A DNA stretch of 64,000 nt from Flavobacterium rhamnosiphilum (GTDB lineage Bacteria > Bacteroidota > Bacteroidia > Flavobacteriales > Flavobacteriaceae). Numbering within the stretch: position 1 is the stretch's first letter; every line of letters begins with the position of its first letter. A program made the position numbers and the translations under genes. Shown here one piece after another: positions 16,852 through 25,257 of this stretch. The notes beneath the pieces were generated by a model. The model ran no database searches, was not told the origin of the DNA, and worked only from the letters and a program-made list of their open reading frames with translations. The stretch is from assembly GCF_004349195.1 (NCBI RefSeq), contig NZ_SMLG01000001.1, positions 772,088 to 836,087 of the forward strand, written 5' to 3'.

Positions 16852-19242
16852 TTAAAATTTATTTTTCACTGCATTGTAATCAATAAAATAGCGAATGCTT
16901 ATAGAAAGTACATTGGTAAGATCGCTGTTAAAAATACTTTTAAGATTTTTAGACAAATCCTTTTCGACTACACTGGCTCTTTCTAATCCATAGTTGCGGT
17001 ACAAAACGGATATTTCACTTCCCGGAGCAAACCACCAAGAATAGGATAAATCAAAGTTCCAAGAATTAAAATTCCTATCAACGTTAAGTGAATAATCATT
17101 GTTAGGCGTCAAATATCCATTGTCTTGTAAGGTGAAAAAAGCATGGTTCTTGGAATAAGACCAGTAATAACGTGCCGTTAAATTAATAGTCATTTTATTG
17201 TTCAACGAATATTTTCCGGTAAGGTCATTTTGTGCAATTTCTCGATTGCGTTCAGCAAATATGGCTCCGGTATCGTCAAAATCGACTAATCCTCGATCAT
17301 TATTTTTTTTGATATAATCTAATGTATAGGAAATAGAAAGTTTGTCATTGAATCGGTATTTTGGACTGATGTAAAAACCATAATTCGCTCTGCCCTTCTC
17401 ATTGAATTTTGTGAATGAAGGTTGAAGCACTATGGAAAAAGGATTATTGTCATTTGAAGCGAAATTTATAGCGCTAAATACTTTTTCAGGTAGGAATACG
17501 TATATTCTTTCGTAATCGCGATAAAAATCGAAAGTTTTAAAAGGTGTGGCTTCTAAGACAAATTCGAAATAATCATTCTTTAATGTTGTTGCTTTAATTT
17601 CAGTTCCAATAGCACCAGTTTGCAGTTTTCCGGTGGTGTTTTCGATTTCCAAATTGACAAATTGGTTCACTTTGAATGTATTGAAAGTTTTTGTTGGGTT
17701 AACGATTCTGTAACTGCCACTGGCATAGGCGTTATGGTAATTGGTGTAGAAAATTATTCCCAGATCATCTACATCATAATTTTTGGAGATGTATTTTCCG
17801 GAAAATAGGTATCGGTATTTTCCACTGGTTTTTCTGAAATTCAATTCTGCTTTATAGCCATCGTAATCTTCAATGGTATTGATAGTGCTGTATTTAAAAT
17901 CCCCGTATAAATTATAAGTGTTCTCCTTTGTGTTCAAATCAAACAATAATGCCGAAACATTAGCATCGCGAAAACTACCATTACGAGTCGTATTTGCATT
18001 AACAAATGAAACTGATGAGTTTTGGTTGAAACGTTGATCTAAGACCAACATATTATAATTGGTAAGTGGTTGAATTACTTCTTTTCTGATTTCGCCAGTG
18101 TCATTATTTAAAATAGTTGCTTTTGTCTTTTCAGTAACGGCATTCAGAAATCCAATACCCAATCCTTTTTCTGTACGACCGGATATTTTCACGGCATTCA
18201 ATAAATCTACCGTACTTGGAGAGTTGGTTATTTCTTCATTATTAGCTTTTGTTGGTTTTGAAATTGGTTCTCCTCCAATTCTTCTGGAATAGAATAGATT
18301 TCCTTTGCTGAACAAATCAGTTCCTTCGGTAAAAAAAGGTCTGTTTTCTTCCAACTGTTGTTCGAAAGGCTCTAAATTCAAAATGGCATTGTCAAATTTT
18401 GTCTGTCCAAAATCAGGCACCAAAATAGCATCTAATGTAAAGGAATCGCTTATACCGTATTTTATGTCCAACCCAGCTTTTAAAGTCGTGTCAGAACCAA
18501 TATCACTTTGTTGATAGTAAGCAGATGAATATGGAATCAGGAAAAGTCGGGTAGGCGTTTCTATGCTTTCAATTCCTTCAAGAATTCCCGCTTGTGGAAT
18601 TACAGCGCCAATTTTAGTGTCAATCCTGTTCCAAGTATATTTTTGTACATCGCGCTTGATTTCACGCATGAAGTTTAAACCCCAAGTTTGTTTATCGGCT
18701 TTTGAAAATCGTAAAGCGGCATAAGGAATTTTCATCTCCACAACCCAGCCAAATTTAGTGAGTGTTACTTCGCTGTCCCAGATGGCATCCCAAGTAAAAT
18801 CTTCAGAATCTTCCGTTGCTAAACAATCCATTTGGACTCCAGCGGCACTTACAAAAAACCGAAAATCTTGTTGACCATCATTGAAACCATTGATAGAAAC
18901 GGAAAAATGATCAGAAACTCCAAAAACATCTCGATTTGTTATTTCTTTCTGAATTTTTTCCGGCTCATTGTCATAAAGCAATGCCGATATGTAAATGGCA
19001 TTGTTGTCATACAGTACTTTTACTTCTGTTTTTTTATCATTGCTGATTGGTTTTCCATTATCAGGTTCAAACATTATAAAATCGGAAGCAACTGATGCTG
19101 TTTCCCAAACTTTCTCGTTTATCTTCCCATCAATTGTTATATTTTCTGTGATAGATTTTGCTTGAAGTGACTTTTTTTGGCTATAGGTTTTAAAGCTAAA
19201 GAGAATTAAAAAAAAAAGAGATAATGAATAAAATTTTGACAT
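16852..19242 (-). CDS. DUF5916 outer-membrane protein with N-terminal CBM9-like domain (copy 2)
   Basis: About 796 residues from the ATG at 19242, which opens the signal peptide MSKFYSLSLFFLILFSFKTYSQ. It shares long collinear blocks with the neighbouring copy: ITIDGKINEKVWETASVASDFIMFEPDNGKPI, FTLDAILVPDFGQTKFDN, FFTEGTDLFSKGNLFYSRRIGG and NSWNFDLSYSWWFAPGS. The two are a tandem duplication that has since diverged, most in the putative surface loops. The two genes are on the same strand with about 130 bp between them, so they are plausibly co-transcribed. Substrate unknown; a role in glycan or envelope binding is inference from the N-terminal domain. Confidence 0.82.
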   Translation of the reverse strand: MSKFYSLSLFFLILFSFKTYSQKKSLQAKSITENITIDGKINEKVWETASVASDFIMFEPDNGKPISNDKKTEVKVLYDNNAIYISALLYDNEPEKIQKEITNRDVFGVSDHFSVSINGFNDGQQDFRFFVSAAGVQMDCLATEDSEDFTWDAIWDSEVTLTKFGWVVEMKIPYAALRFSKADKQTWGLNFMREIKRDVQKYTWNRIDTKIGAVIPQAGILEGIESIETPTRLFLIPYSSAYYQQSDIGSDTTLKAGLDIKYGISDSFTLDAILVPDFGQTKFDNAILNLEPFEQQLEENRPFFTEGTDLFSKGNLFYSRRIGGEPISKPTKANNEEITNSPSTVDLLNAVKISGRTEKGLGIGFLNAVTEKTKATILNNDTGEIRKEVIQPLTNYNMLVLDQRFNQNSSVSFVNANTTRNGSFRDANVSALLFDLNTKENTYNLYGDFKYSTINTIEDYDGYKAELNFRKTSGKYRYLFSGKYISKNYDVDDLGIIFYTNYHNAYASGSYRIVNPTKTFNTFKVNQFVNLEIENTTGKLQTGAIGTEIKATTLKNDYFEFVLEATPFKTFDFYRDYERIYVFLPEKVFSAINFASNDNNPFSIVLQPSFTKFNEKGRANYGFYISPKYRFNDKLSISYTLDYIKKNNDRGLVDFDDTGAIFAERNREIAQNDLTGKYSLNNKMTINLTARYYWSYSKNHAFFTLQDNGYLTPNNDYSLNVDRNFNSWNFDLSYSWWFAPGSEISVLYRNYGLERASVVEKDLSKNLKSIFNSDLTNVLSISIRYFIDYNAVKNKF

Positions 19243-19367
19243 AAAATTAAGATTTTGGGTACACAAAAATAACAAAATTAACATAGGAAGTGATTTTTTT
19301 TAGAATTATTACTCAATATTTCATCAAGTTTTTCGTTCTAAATGGACTAAAATTATGTTAAAAATGT

Positions 19368-19396
19368 TTTGATCGACATTTTTTGACGTACGTTTG
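19368..19396 (+). promoter_or_regulatory. Promoter of the 240-residue L,D-transpeptidase gene
   Basis: TTTG (19368-19371), 17 bp, then TACGTTTG (19389-19396): a full match to the Bacteroidota TTTG/TAnnTTTG promoter. The ATG is 36 bp downstream. Confidence 0.65.
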
Positions 19397-19431
19397 CAAT
19401 CCTGAATTAATTTATAACTTAAAGATAATCA

Positions 19432-20154
19432 ATGATTTATAGCCTATTCCCTACTATTTTGTTTATGCTGTTTTCTTTCTCTTCGAACAAAACAAGCTTT
19501 CCTGAGCCAAATGATGTTAAACCAGTAGTTTATGCCAAAACGGTAGAATCTAGTGTTGACACTAAAATTGAAATAGCATACAGCAATTTACATTCTGATA
19601 AATTTGCTTTGCCTAAATTAGAAAGCTTCGCTGAAGCTTTAAAAGGGTATTATTCATTGAAAGAAAAAGGATTAATTAAGAAAGATATCTTAACCTTAAT
19701 TGATTTTAGCTTGTCTTCGAATACCAAAAGACTTTGGGTAATTGATCTAGTTACCGGAAATGTGTTGTTTCATTCTCTTGTTGCGCATGGAAGAAATACA
19801 GGAAATGAATTTGCTTCTAATTTTTCAAATTCAGCTGAATCGTATAAAAGCAGTTTGGGTTTTTATGCCACAGGTGAAATTTATAATGGCAAACATGGAA
19901 TGTCACTTAAATTAGATGGTTTAGAAAAAGGAGTTAATGACAATGCAAGAGCAAGAGGTGTGGTGATGCATGCTGCTGATTATGTTTCTAATTCATTTAT
20001 AAAAAACAACCACAGGCTGGGAAGAAGTCAAGGCTGTCCTGCAGTGCCGGTAGAATTGTCTAAAGAAATTATCAGTACAATAAAAAACAAATCATGTTTC
20101 TTTATTTACCATCCGTCAAGAGTTTCTAAATTTGGAGCACAATCAATTTCTTAA
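19432..20154 (+). CDS. Murein L,D-transpeptidase catalytic-domain protein (YkuD_2 type)
   Basis: 240 residues with an N-terminal hydrophobic export segment. The catalytic region matches the YkuD_2 family: GVVMHAADYV (His180) and GRSQGCPAVPVEL (Cys202). A conserved substrate block SLGFYATGEIYNGKHGMSLKLDGLE precedes them. It should cleave or cross-link peptidoglycan stem peptides in the periplasm. It converges on a second, larger L,D-transpeptidase and the two coding regions overlap by 12 bp at their 3' ends. It is preceded by a good promoter and is probably monocistronic. Confidence 0.88.
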   Translation: MIYSLFPTILFMLFSFSSNKTSFPEPNDVKPVVYAKTVESSVDTKIEIAYSNLHSDKFALPKLESFAEALKGYYSLKEKGLIKKDILTLIDFSLSSNTKRLWVIDLVTGNVLFHSLVAHGRNTGNEFASNFSNSAESYKSSLGFYATGEIYNGKHGMSLKLDGLEKGVNDNARARGVVMHAADYVSNSFIKNNHRLGRSQGCPAVPVELSKEIISTIKNKSCFFIYHPSRVSKFGAQSIS

Positions 20155-21732
20155 TTTAGTGTATAAGTCAGCATCTAGATTGTAAATATCATCTCTAAAA
20201 ATCAGTTTGTTGTTTTCGCTCCAAGCGGTCCAATATAATAAGTGGAAAGAAACTTCTTTTTTGATTTTTACAAATTTTGTTTTTTCGTTTTGTAGGATTT
20301 CTGTAATTTTATCCAGATTCCAATTGACGGCATCGTCCAGTAAATATTCGGTTAATTCTAATGGATCATCTACTCTGACGCAACCCGAACTCAACGAACG
20401 ATCTATTTTGTCAAAATAGTCCCTGTGATTGGTATCGTGTAAATAAACAGAGAAACGGTTTGGAAAAATAATTTTAACCATTCCCAACGAATTAAAAGTT
20501 CCCGGACTTTGCACATAGCGATAACTTCTCGCGTGTGATAATTGCCATTCGTAAGGACTTACGATTCTTCCATTACTGTCATATACCTTAATATTTGATT
20601 CCGATAAATAGCTTCGGCTTTTTAAAATGGCAGGAATAACATCTTCCCGCAAAATGGTGGGAGGAACAGTCCAAGTTGGGTTAAAAACAACCTGAGTTAA
20701 TTTAGACGATAAGATTGGTGTTTTTCTTTTGGCTCTTCCCACTATTACCCGGTGCGTTCTCAGTGTATCTCTATCTTTGACTAACGTCAATCTGTAGTCA
20801 GGAATATTAATGATCACATATTCCTTTCCCATTTCTTTTGGATACCATTTCCAACGCTCAAGATTTACGATAATTTGTTGCATTCGTTGTTTTTTGGAAA
20901 AATTGAGGGAGGCAATTGTTGCTGGTCCAATTATCGCATCCACCGCTAAACCATGACGATTTTGAAATTTTTCTATGGCAAGTATTGTTTCTTCGTCGTA
21001 AATAGATGTTAAACTGTCATTAAATTGTAACTCTTTCCAATAAATTAATCTTTTTTTAATGTCAATTATCGAAGGAGTTGTGTCGTTTGGAGAAATTATT
21101 TGTGCGATTTTTAATGTTTTGAAATTGTCTTTAGGAAACGTATTAATCAGTCTCAATGCTTTTTTTAATCTTTTGTAAACAATATGATTGGGTTTTAATT
21201 GCTCTATTTTATCTGCTAAGGAGTCACTGTCCAGTAAATGTGTCAAGGTCTCATTTATGTTAATGTAGTTCTCTTTTAAATCCCAGTTTTTGTAGAGTTT
21301 TCTGGGATTCAGTGTTCCGTTAGTCAAATGTATAATGTATTTTTGAAAACTAGAGGTCAGTAAAATGTCATATTTAGCTAAATCAGAATCGTTTAGTGTT
21401 GCTGATTTTTTTTCAAAATCACTTAATGTTTTTACTTTGTAATCTTCTGGATTTAGTCCTTCCTCATCAGATTTAAGGAGTTCCTCCAGAATTATTTTTC
21501 TGTTTTCCTCAGATTGCCAAATTGTTCTGTAATTAGTAGATTTATAAAAAGCGGAAAGTGTTTTGTTGTTAAAAGAAGTTAGTAAAGTAGAGTCAATTCT
21601 AATAGATTTATCTTCGGGTAGAACAGGGGGATTTGAAATTTCTTTTTTCAATATCACCTCGCTTTTTAGTTCTGCCTTTTTGCAACTAATAGTTACACAG
21701 AGTAATAGTATTAGAAATAACGCGTTCATCAT
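20143..21732 (-). CDS. L,D-transpeptidase lipoprotein, YcbB/LdtD-like
   Basis: 529 residues. The N-terminus is a lipoprotein signal with acylated Cys17 (LLLCVTISC). Then come an LdtD-type scaffold domain (about 45-200), a PG_binding_1 peptidoglycan-binding domain (about 222-277, with DEETILAIEKFQNRHGLAVDAIIGP) and a YkuD catalytic domain (about 305-465). His432 in SVYLHDTNH and Cys451 in SLSSGCVRVDDP form the catalytic motif. It makes 3-3 cross-links in peptidoglycan. It follows the GNAT gene on the minus strand with a 4-bp overlap, so they are translationally coupled. Confidence 0.92.
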   Translation of the reverse strand: MMNALFLILLLCVTISCKKAELKSEVILKKEISNPPVLPEDKSIRIDSTLLTSFNNKTLSAFYKSTNYRTIWQSEENRKIILEELLKSDEEGLNPEDYKVKTLSDFEKKSATLNDSDLAKYDILLTSSFQKYIIHLTNGTLNPRKLYKNWDLKENYININETLTHLLDSDSLADKIEQLKPNHIVYKRLKKALRLINTFPKDNFKTLKIAQIISPNDTTPSIIDIKKRLIYWKELQFNDSLTSIYDEETILAIEKFQNRHGLAVDAIIGPATIASLNFSKKQRMQQIIVNLERWKWYPKEMGKEYVIINIPDYRLTLVKDRDTLRTHRVIVGRAKRKTPILSSKLTQVVFNPTWTVPPTILREDVIPAILKSRSYLSESNIKVYDSNGRIVSPYEWQLSHARSYRYVQSPGTFNSLGMVKIIFPNRFSVYLHDTNHRDYFDKIDRSLSSGCVRVDDPLELTEYLLDDAVNWNLDKITEILQNEKTKFVKIKKEVSFHLLYWTAWSENNKLIFRDDIYNLDADLYTKLRN

Positions 21733-22169
21733 TCATTTTTTTTAAACATGACAATGTGTTCTCCGACTCCTTTTATTTCAAAAGGCAATCCTTTGACTTG
21801 GTATCCCATTTTTTCATAAAAGCCAACAGCTTCTTTTCGGGCATTGAACCAAATCAAATTTGAATTTTGATTCATGCAATATTTCTCAGAATTGAGAATG
21901 AGTTGTTCACCAAAACCTTTTTTTTGATGCTCTTTTAAAACTGCCATTCCTCGAATTTGAAACTGCTTTTCTGCAGCAAATAAATCGTTTTTTACTTCGA
22001 ATAATGAAATGACACCTGCCAGATTTTCGTTTTCATACAATCCAAAATGAAGGGTAGTTTCTAAAATATCCCCATCAAAATGACAACTTTCAATTGGTTT
22101 TTCAGCCCGAAGTACGGGATGTCTTACTGGAAATGTTTCTAAAGCGGTAATTTTTTTGATATTTTGCAT
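21729..22169 (-). CDS. GNAT family N-acetyltransferase
   Basis: 146 residues with the acetyl-CoA-binding motif A FQIRGMAVLKEHQKKGFGEQL (about 70-90), followed by the motif B region NLIWFNARKEAVGFYEKMGYQV. This is the compact ElaA/YjcF-like GNAT layout. The acetyl acceptor is unknown. Its stop overlaps the start of the L,D-transpeptidase by 4 bp, which suggests a shared transcript but not necessarily a shared pathway. Confidence 0.85.
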   Translation of the reverse strand: MQNIKKITALETFPVRHPVLRAEKPIESCHFDGDILETTLHFGLYENENLAGVISLFEVKNDLFAAEKQFQIRGMAVLKEHQKKGFGEQLILNSEKYCMNQNSNLIWFNARKEAVGFYEKMGYQVKGLPFEIKGVGEHIVMFKKNE

Positions 22170-22300
22170 TATTTTTTTAAATGTTTTTTAAGCGTAATAA
22201 AGGTATAATAATTTCATAATAAATTCTTTATGATTTTTATATGCTTTGTTAAAAAAGGTTCTGGGGGTAAGTTTGAGACTTTTTAGGAAAAAAACTTGCA

Positions 22301-22327
22301 TTGAAGCAAACTTATTAATTATATTTG
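22301..22327 (+). promoter_or_regulatory. Promoter of the tRNA-Gly tandem
   Basis: TTG (22301-22303) and TATATTTG (22320-22327) are separated by 16 bp and end 13 bp before the mature 5' end of the first tRNA, matching the TTTG/TAnnTTTG promoter type. Confidence 0.6.
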
Positions 22328-22340
22328 CACCGTTGTTAAT

Positions 22341-22413
<73 letters not shown>

Positions 22414-22415
22414 CT

Positions 22416-22446
22416 AAATTTCAAATTTTAGTTTGAAATTTTATTT
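22416..22446 (+). terminator. Hairpin after first tRNA-Gly
   Basis: AAATTTCAAA (22416-22425) and TTTGAAATTT (22432-22441) with a 6-nt loop, followed by T-rich sequence. It resembles a weak terminator or a processing hairpin between the tandem tRNAs. Confidence 0.5.
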
Positions 22447-22458
22447 TACTGTTATAAT

Positions 22459-22531
<73 letters not shown>

Positions 22532-22533
22532 CC

Positions 22534-22566
22534 AAAAACCTCAAACTTTTGTTTGAGGTTTTTTAT
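22534..22566 (+). terminator. Terminator after second tRNA-Gly
   Basis: AAAACCTCAAAC and GTTTGAGGTTTT flank a TTTT loop, followed by a T-run: a standard intrinsic terminator immediately after the tRNA. Confidence 0.88.
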
Positions 22567-22571
22567 TTTAA

Positions 22572-22641
22572 GGTTGTGCGAGTCCCGAAGTTTCGGGATA
22601 TCCCGTGAACGAAGTGATACGGGAAGCCTCGTCTTTCGCTC
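22572..22641 (+). pseudogene. Broken third tRNA-Gly: 3' tail interrupted by a palindromic insert
   Basis: GGTTGTGCGAGT (22572-22583) and AGCCTCGTCTTTCGCTC (22625-22641) match the variable loop, T-arm and 3' acceptor strand of the adjacent tRNA-Gly genes, missing one C and the three bases TCG of the T-loop. Between them lie about 41 bp that form two hairpins: TCCCGAAGTTTCGGGA (22583-22598) and TCCCGT...ACGGGA (22601-22624). The 5' half of the tRNA is absent, so no functional tRNA can form. Confidence 0.75.
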
Positions 22642-22644
22642 TTT

Positions 22645-22678
22645 AAAGCCGAAACTTAATTGTTTTCGGCTTTTTTTT
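22645..22678 (+). terminator. Terminator downstream of the tRNA remnant
   Basis: AAGCCGAAA and TTTTCGGCTT arms followed by eight T residues. It completes the third tRNA-plus-hairpin unit of the array and faces the 3' end of pepE. Confidence 0.85.
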
Positions 22679-22697
22679 GTATCATTTATTTTTAGGA

Positions 22698-23405
22698 TTA
22701 CTTTACAAAACTTAAATCAGTTCCGCTTTCCAGTTCTTCAGGTATTTGATTTTGTCTAAACAGTCGTGCTGTCAAATCACCTTTCAAAGTAATTGTATCG
22801 CCTTTTACGTCCAGCCAGCTTCCTTCTCTCAATCCTAAAACGGGTACAGAATTATAAGCGTGGAACTCTTTTATTCTGGTTTCACGAGTTTCTCCCATGT
22901 GTTTGGAATTGGTATCGGGATCTAAGTAATGCGGATTTAAATTGAAAGGGATTAATCCCAGAGTTTTAAAACTTGGAGGATAAACAATCGGCATGTCGTT
23001 TGTCGTTTGCATCGTTAATCCACAAATGTTGCTTCCTGCGCTTGTTCCTAAATACGGAGTTCCATTTTTTACAACATCAGAGAGTATTTCCATGCTGTTG
23101 TTTTTGTATAATTGTGACACTAAAACAAATGTGCTTCCTCCGCCGGTAAAAATTCCTTCTGCATTTTTTATAGCCTGTGCGGCATCTTCAAACTCATGGA
23201 TTCCGATCACTTTTTTGTTTATTTTGGCGAAAGCCAAGCTTACCATTGCGGTATATTCCTCATGAGAAATACCGCCGGGTCTGGCGTAAGGGATAAAAAG
23301 AATGGTGTTGCAATTTTGAAAATGCAATTGCAATTCAGGTAATAAATAGTCTAGGTAATTCTGGTTGGCAAGAGTAGAAGTACTTGCGATTAGTATGTTT
23401 TTCAT
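22698..23405 (-). CDS. pepE: Dipeptidase E (peptidase S51)
   Basis: 235 residues, close to the usual 229 of PepE. It hydrolyses dipeptides with N-terminal aspartate in the cytoplasm. The nucleophile elbow is LGTSAGSN (Ser122). The His of the triad is in LNPHYLDPD, and the C-terminal acidic residue region is VLGLREGSWLDVKG. The GGGSTFVLVSQLY block is also typical. It is a lone gene on the minus strand, convergent with the tRNA array. Confidence 0.92.
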   Translation of the reverse strand: MKNILIASTSTLANQNYLDYLLPELQLHFQNCNTILFIPYARPGGISHEEYTAMVSLAFAKINKKVIGIHEFEDAAQAIKNAEGIFTGGGSTFVLVSQLYKNNSMEILSDVVKNGTPYLGTSAGSNICGLTMQTTNDMPIVYPPSFKTLGLIPFNLNPHYLDPDTNSKHMGETRETRIKEFHAYNSVPVLGLREGSWLDVKGDTITLKGDLTARLFRQNQIPEELESGTDLSFVK

Positions 23406-23552
23406 TTTTGGTGCATAATTTGTGCTAAAGGTATTAAATCAGTCTTTTTGATTTCATATTTTTAATTAACATTTTTTTACCAACTCATTAGTAATTAATT
23501 TGGAGCGCATTAAGATACTTTTACGAGGTGTGAATAACGGATTTAAAAAGGG

Positions 23553-24308
23553 ATGATTAGAATTGTGTACTTATATTTGGCTTTTGTAGCAACGAATGTT
23601 GTAGCACAAGAAACTTCTCGAATAAAATTGAAAGGAAAAGTGACTTCTGACGTTTCTGTTTTAGAAGGAATTTATGTGATAAATGTAAAAACCGAGCAAG
23701 CATTAGTTACAGATAAAGAGGGGAATTTTTCTATTTTGGCTAAAGTTGGGGACACATTACTGTTCACTGAAGGGCAGTTTAAAGAGGTGAAAATTGGCTT
23801 AACCCAAAAGGATTTTGGACAAGAAATAATTGAGGTAAAAATGATGCCCATAGTAAATCAATTACGAGAAGTTATTGTAAGAAACGGTATCAATGCGGTT
23901 TCAATGGGGATAATTCCAAAGGGACAAAAAATATACACTCCGGCAGAGCGAAAGTTATATACTGCCAGTAATCTTAATGCCACTGCTAATGCGGGCACTA
24001 TGATGGGTGGTTCAATCTCGGCTGATCCATTATTAAATTGGATTTCAGGAAGAACTAAAATGCTTAAAAAAGAGGTTGAAGTCGAAAAGAAAGAATCGTA
24101 TTTGAGGCAATTAGAGAATATGTTTACCGTCGATTATTTTGTGAGTAAATTAAAAATACCATCTGAATATGTCAAAGGATTCGAATATTATAGTGTAGAA
24201 AACGAAAGGTTTGTGACCGTTTTAAAATCTAAAAATGTGACAATGACTACTTTCTTGATTGGAGAATTAGCCACTAAATACAAAGAAATAATCGCCAGTG
24301 AAAATTAA
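23553..24308 (+). CDS. Secreted carboxypeptidase-regulatory-domain protein (paralogue A)
   Basis: 251 residues: signal peptide (ends NVVAQ), then a CarboxypepD_reg-like beta-sandwich domain (about 25-105; KLKGKVTSDVSVLEGIYVIN, TDKEGNFSILAKVGDTLLF), then a C-terminal region of unknown fold. That region has the conserved motif MGIIPKGQKIYTPAERKLYT and ends in LKIPSEYVKGFEYY...FLIGELATKYKEI. It is the first of four tandem related genes. No TonB plug or barrel follows, so these are not SusC-like receptors. Function unknown; probably periplasmic. Confidence 0.75.
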   Translation: MIRIVYLYLAFVATNVVAQETSRIKLKGKVTSDVSVLEGIYVINVKTEQALVTDKEGNFSILAKVGDTLLFTEGQFKEVKIGLTQKDFGQEIIEVKMMPIVNQLREVIVRNGINAVSMGIIPKGQKIYTPAERKLYTASNLNATANAGTMMGGSISADPLLNWISGRTKMLKKEVEVEKKESYLRQLENMFTVDYFVSKLKIPSEYVKGFEYYSVENERFVTVLKSKNVTMTTFLIGELATKYKEIIASEN

Positions 24309-25026
24309 AAGTACCCTACAGTTTATTGTCTTTTTGTTCGTGCAAGTTGCCTTTGGTCAAATGGACAACGGAAAGGAACTTCGAGGAAAAATTATCGCTG
24401 ATTCTGTTGCGGTTGATCGCATTACGATTGAGAATGTAACAACGGATAAAACTGCTTTTTCGGATGTGAATGGTTTCTTTACTATAGCTGTAAAAGAAGG
24501 CGATGTTTTGGTATTTACTGCAGTTCATTTAGAAGGTCTCCGCAGGAAAATTAACAAGCAGGATCTGTTGCAGGAAGTTATTACAGTAATGATGCTTCCC
24601 AAAAGTATTATGTTGAATGAAGTTATAGTGAATGAATCTTCTATTACTGCAGAGAGTTTAGGAATTATACCTTATGGACAAAAAAAATATACACCTGCCG
24701 AGAGAAAATTATACACTGCAACCTCTGGTGGAGGTATCGATGGATTGCTGAATGCAATTTCAGGTCGTAAAGCCATGCTTAAAAAAGAGATTGTAATTGC
24801 GAAAAAAGAACAATTATTAGCTAGAATCGAAGTTCTTTTTGAAGATGAATATTACATCGAAACCTTGAAAATCCCCACAGATTACATTAAAGGGTTTCAA
24901 TATTACTGTATTGATGATACTGGTTTTGCGAATGCATTACGATCTAAAAACAAGACAATGGTCATGTTTCTAATTGTAAAACTTGCCGAAAATTATAATG
25001 AAATTATTGCGGGTGAAAATAAATAG
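24298..25026 (+). CDS. Secreted carboxypeptidase-regulatory-domain protein (paralogue B)
   Basis: 242 residues, starting at a GTG that overlaps the end of paralogue A by 11 bp, which implies translational coupling. It has a signal peptide (ends VAFGQ), the regulatory domain (ELRGKIIADSVAVDRITIEN, FSDVNGFFTIAVKEGD), and the same C-terminal motif (LGIIPYGQKKYTPAERKLYT) and tail (LKIPTDYIKGFQYY...). The region between motif and tail is shorter than in A, which has an extra Ala/Gly/Met-rich stretch. Function unknown. Confidence 0.75.
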   Translation: MKIKSTLQFIVFLFVQVAFGQMDNGKELRGKIIADSVAVDRITIENVTTDKTAFSDVNGFFTIAVKEGDVLVFTAVHLEGLRRKINKQDLLQEVITVMMLPKSIMLNEVIVNESSITAESLGIIPYGQKKYTPAERKLYTATSGGGIDGLLNAISGRKAMLKKEIVIAKKEQLLARIEVLFEDEYYIETLKIPTDYIKGFQYYCIDDTGFANALRSKNKTMVMFLIVKLAENYNEIIAGENK

Positions 25027-25237
25027 AATTCTATCGGTAGTTTTGTTTTTAATATACCAAATGTCTTTTGGACAAACTGCTGGTGAAAAGGTGCTTCATG
25101 GTAAAATTAGTGCGGATTCAGCTTATATAAGTGGAATAAATGTCTTAAATTTAGTAAATGAAAAAACAACCGTTACAAATAGTGATGGAGAATTTTTTAT
25201 TTTGGCAAAAGCCAATTATTATGTTGAGAAAAAATAA
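25013..25237 (+). CDS. Truncated carboxypeptidase-regulatory-domain protein (paralogue C, remnant)
   Basis: About 74 residues from the GTG at 25013, which overlaps the stop of paralogue B by 14 bp in the same manner as the A/B junction. It has the signal peptide (LFLIYQMSFGQ) and the first part of the regulatory domain (EKVLHGKISADSAYISGINVLN, FFILAKA), then diverges into NYYVEKK and stops. The C-terminal domain of its siblings is missing. It looks like a deletion product of a tandem array; whether the short product is made or stable is unknown. Confidence 0.55.
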   Translation: MKINRILSVVLFLIYQMSFGQTAGEKVLHGKISADSAYISGINVLNLVNEKTTVTNSDGEFFILAKANYYVEKK

Positions 25238-25257
25238 TACTTATAAAATAATCCAAG

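Noticed and set aside
22572..22641. A third functional tRNA-Gly
   Set aside because: The acceptor 5' strand, D-arm and anticodon arm are missing and the T-loop is interrupted.
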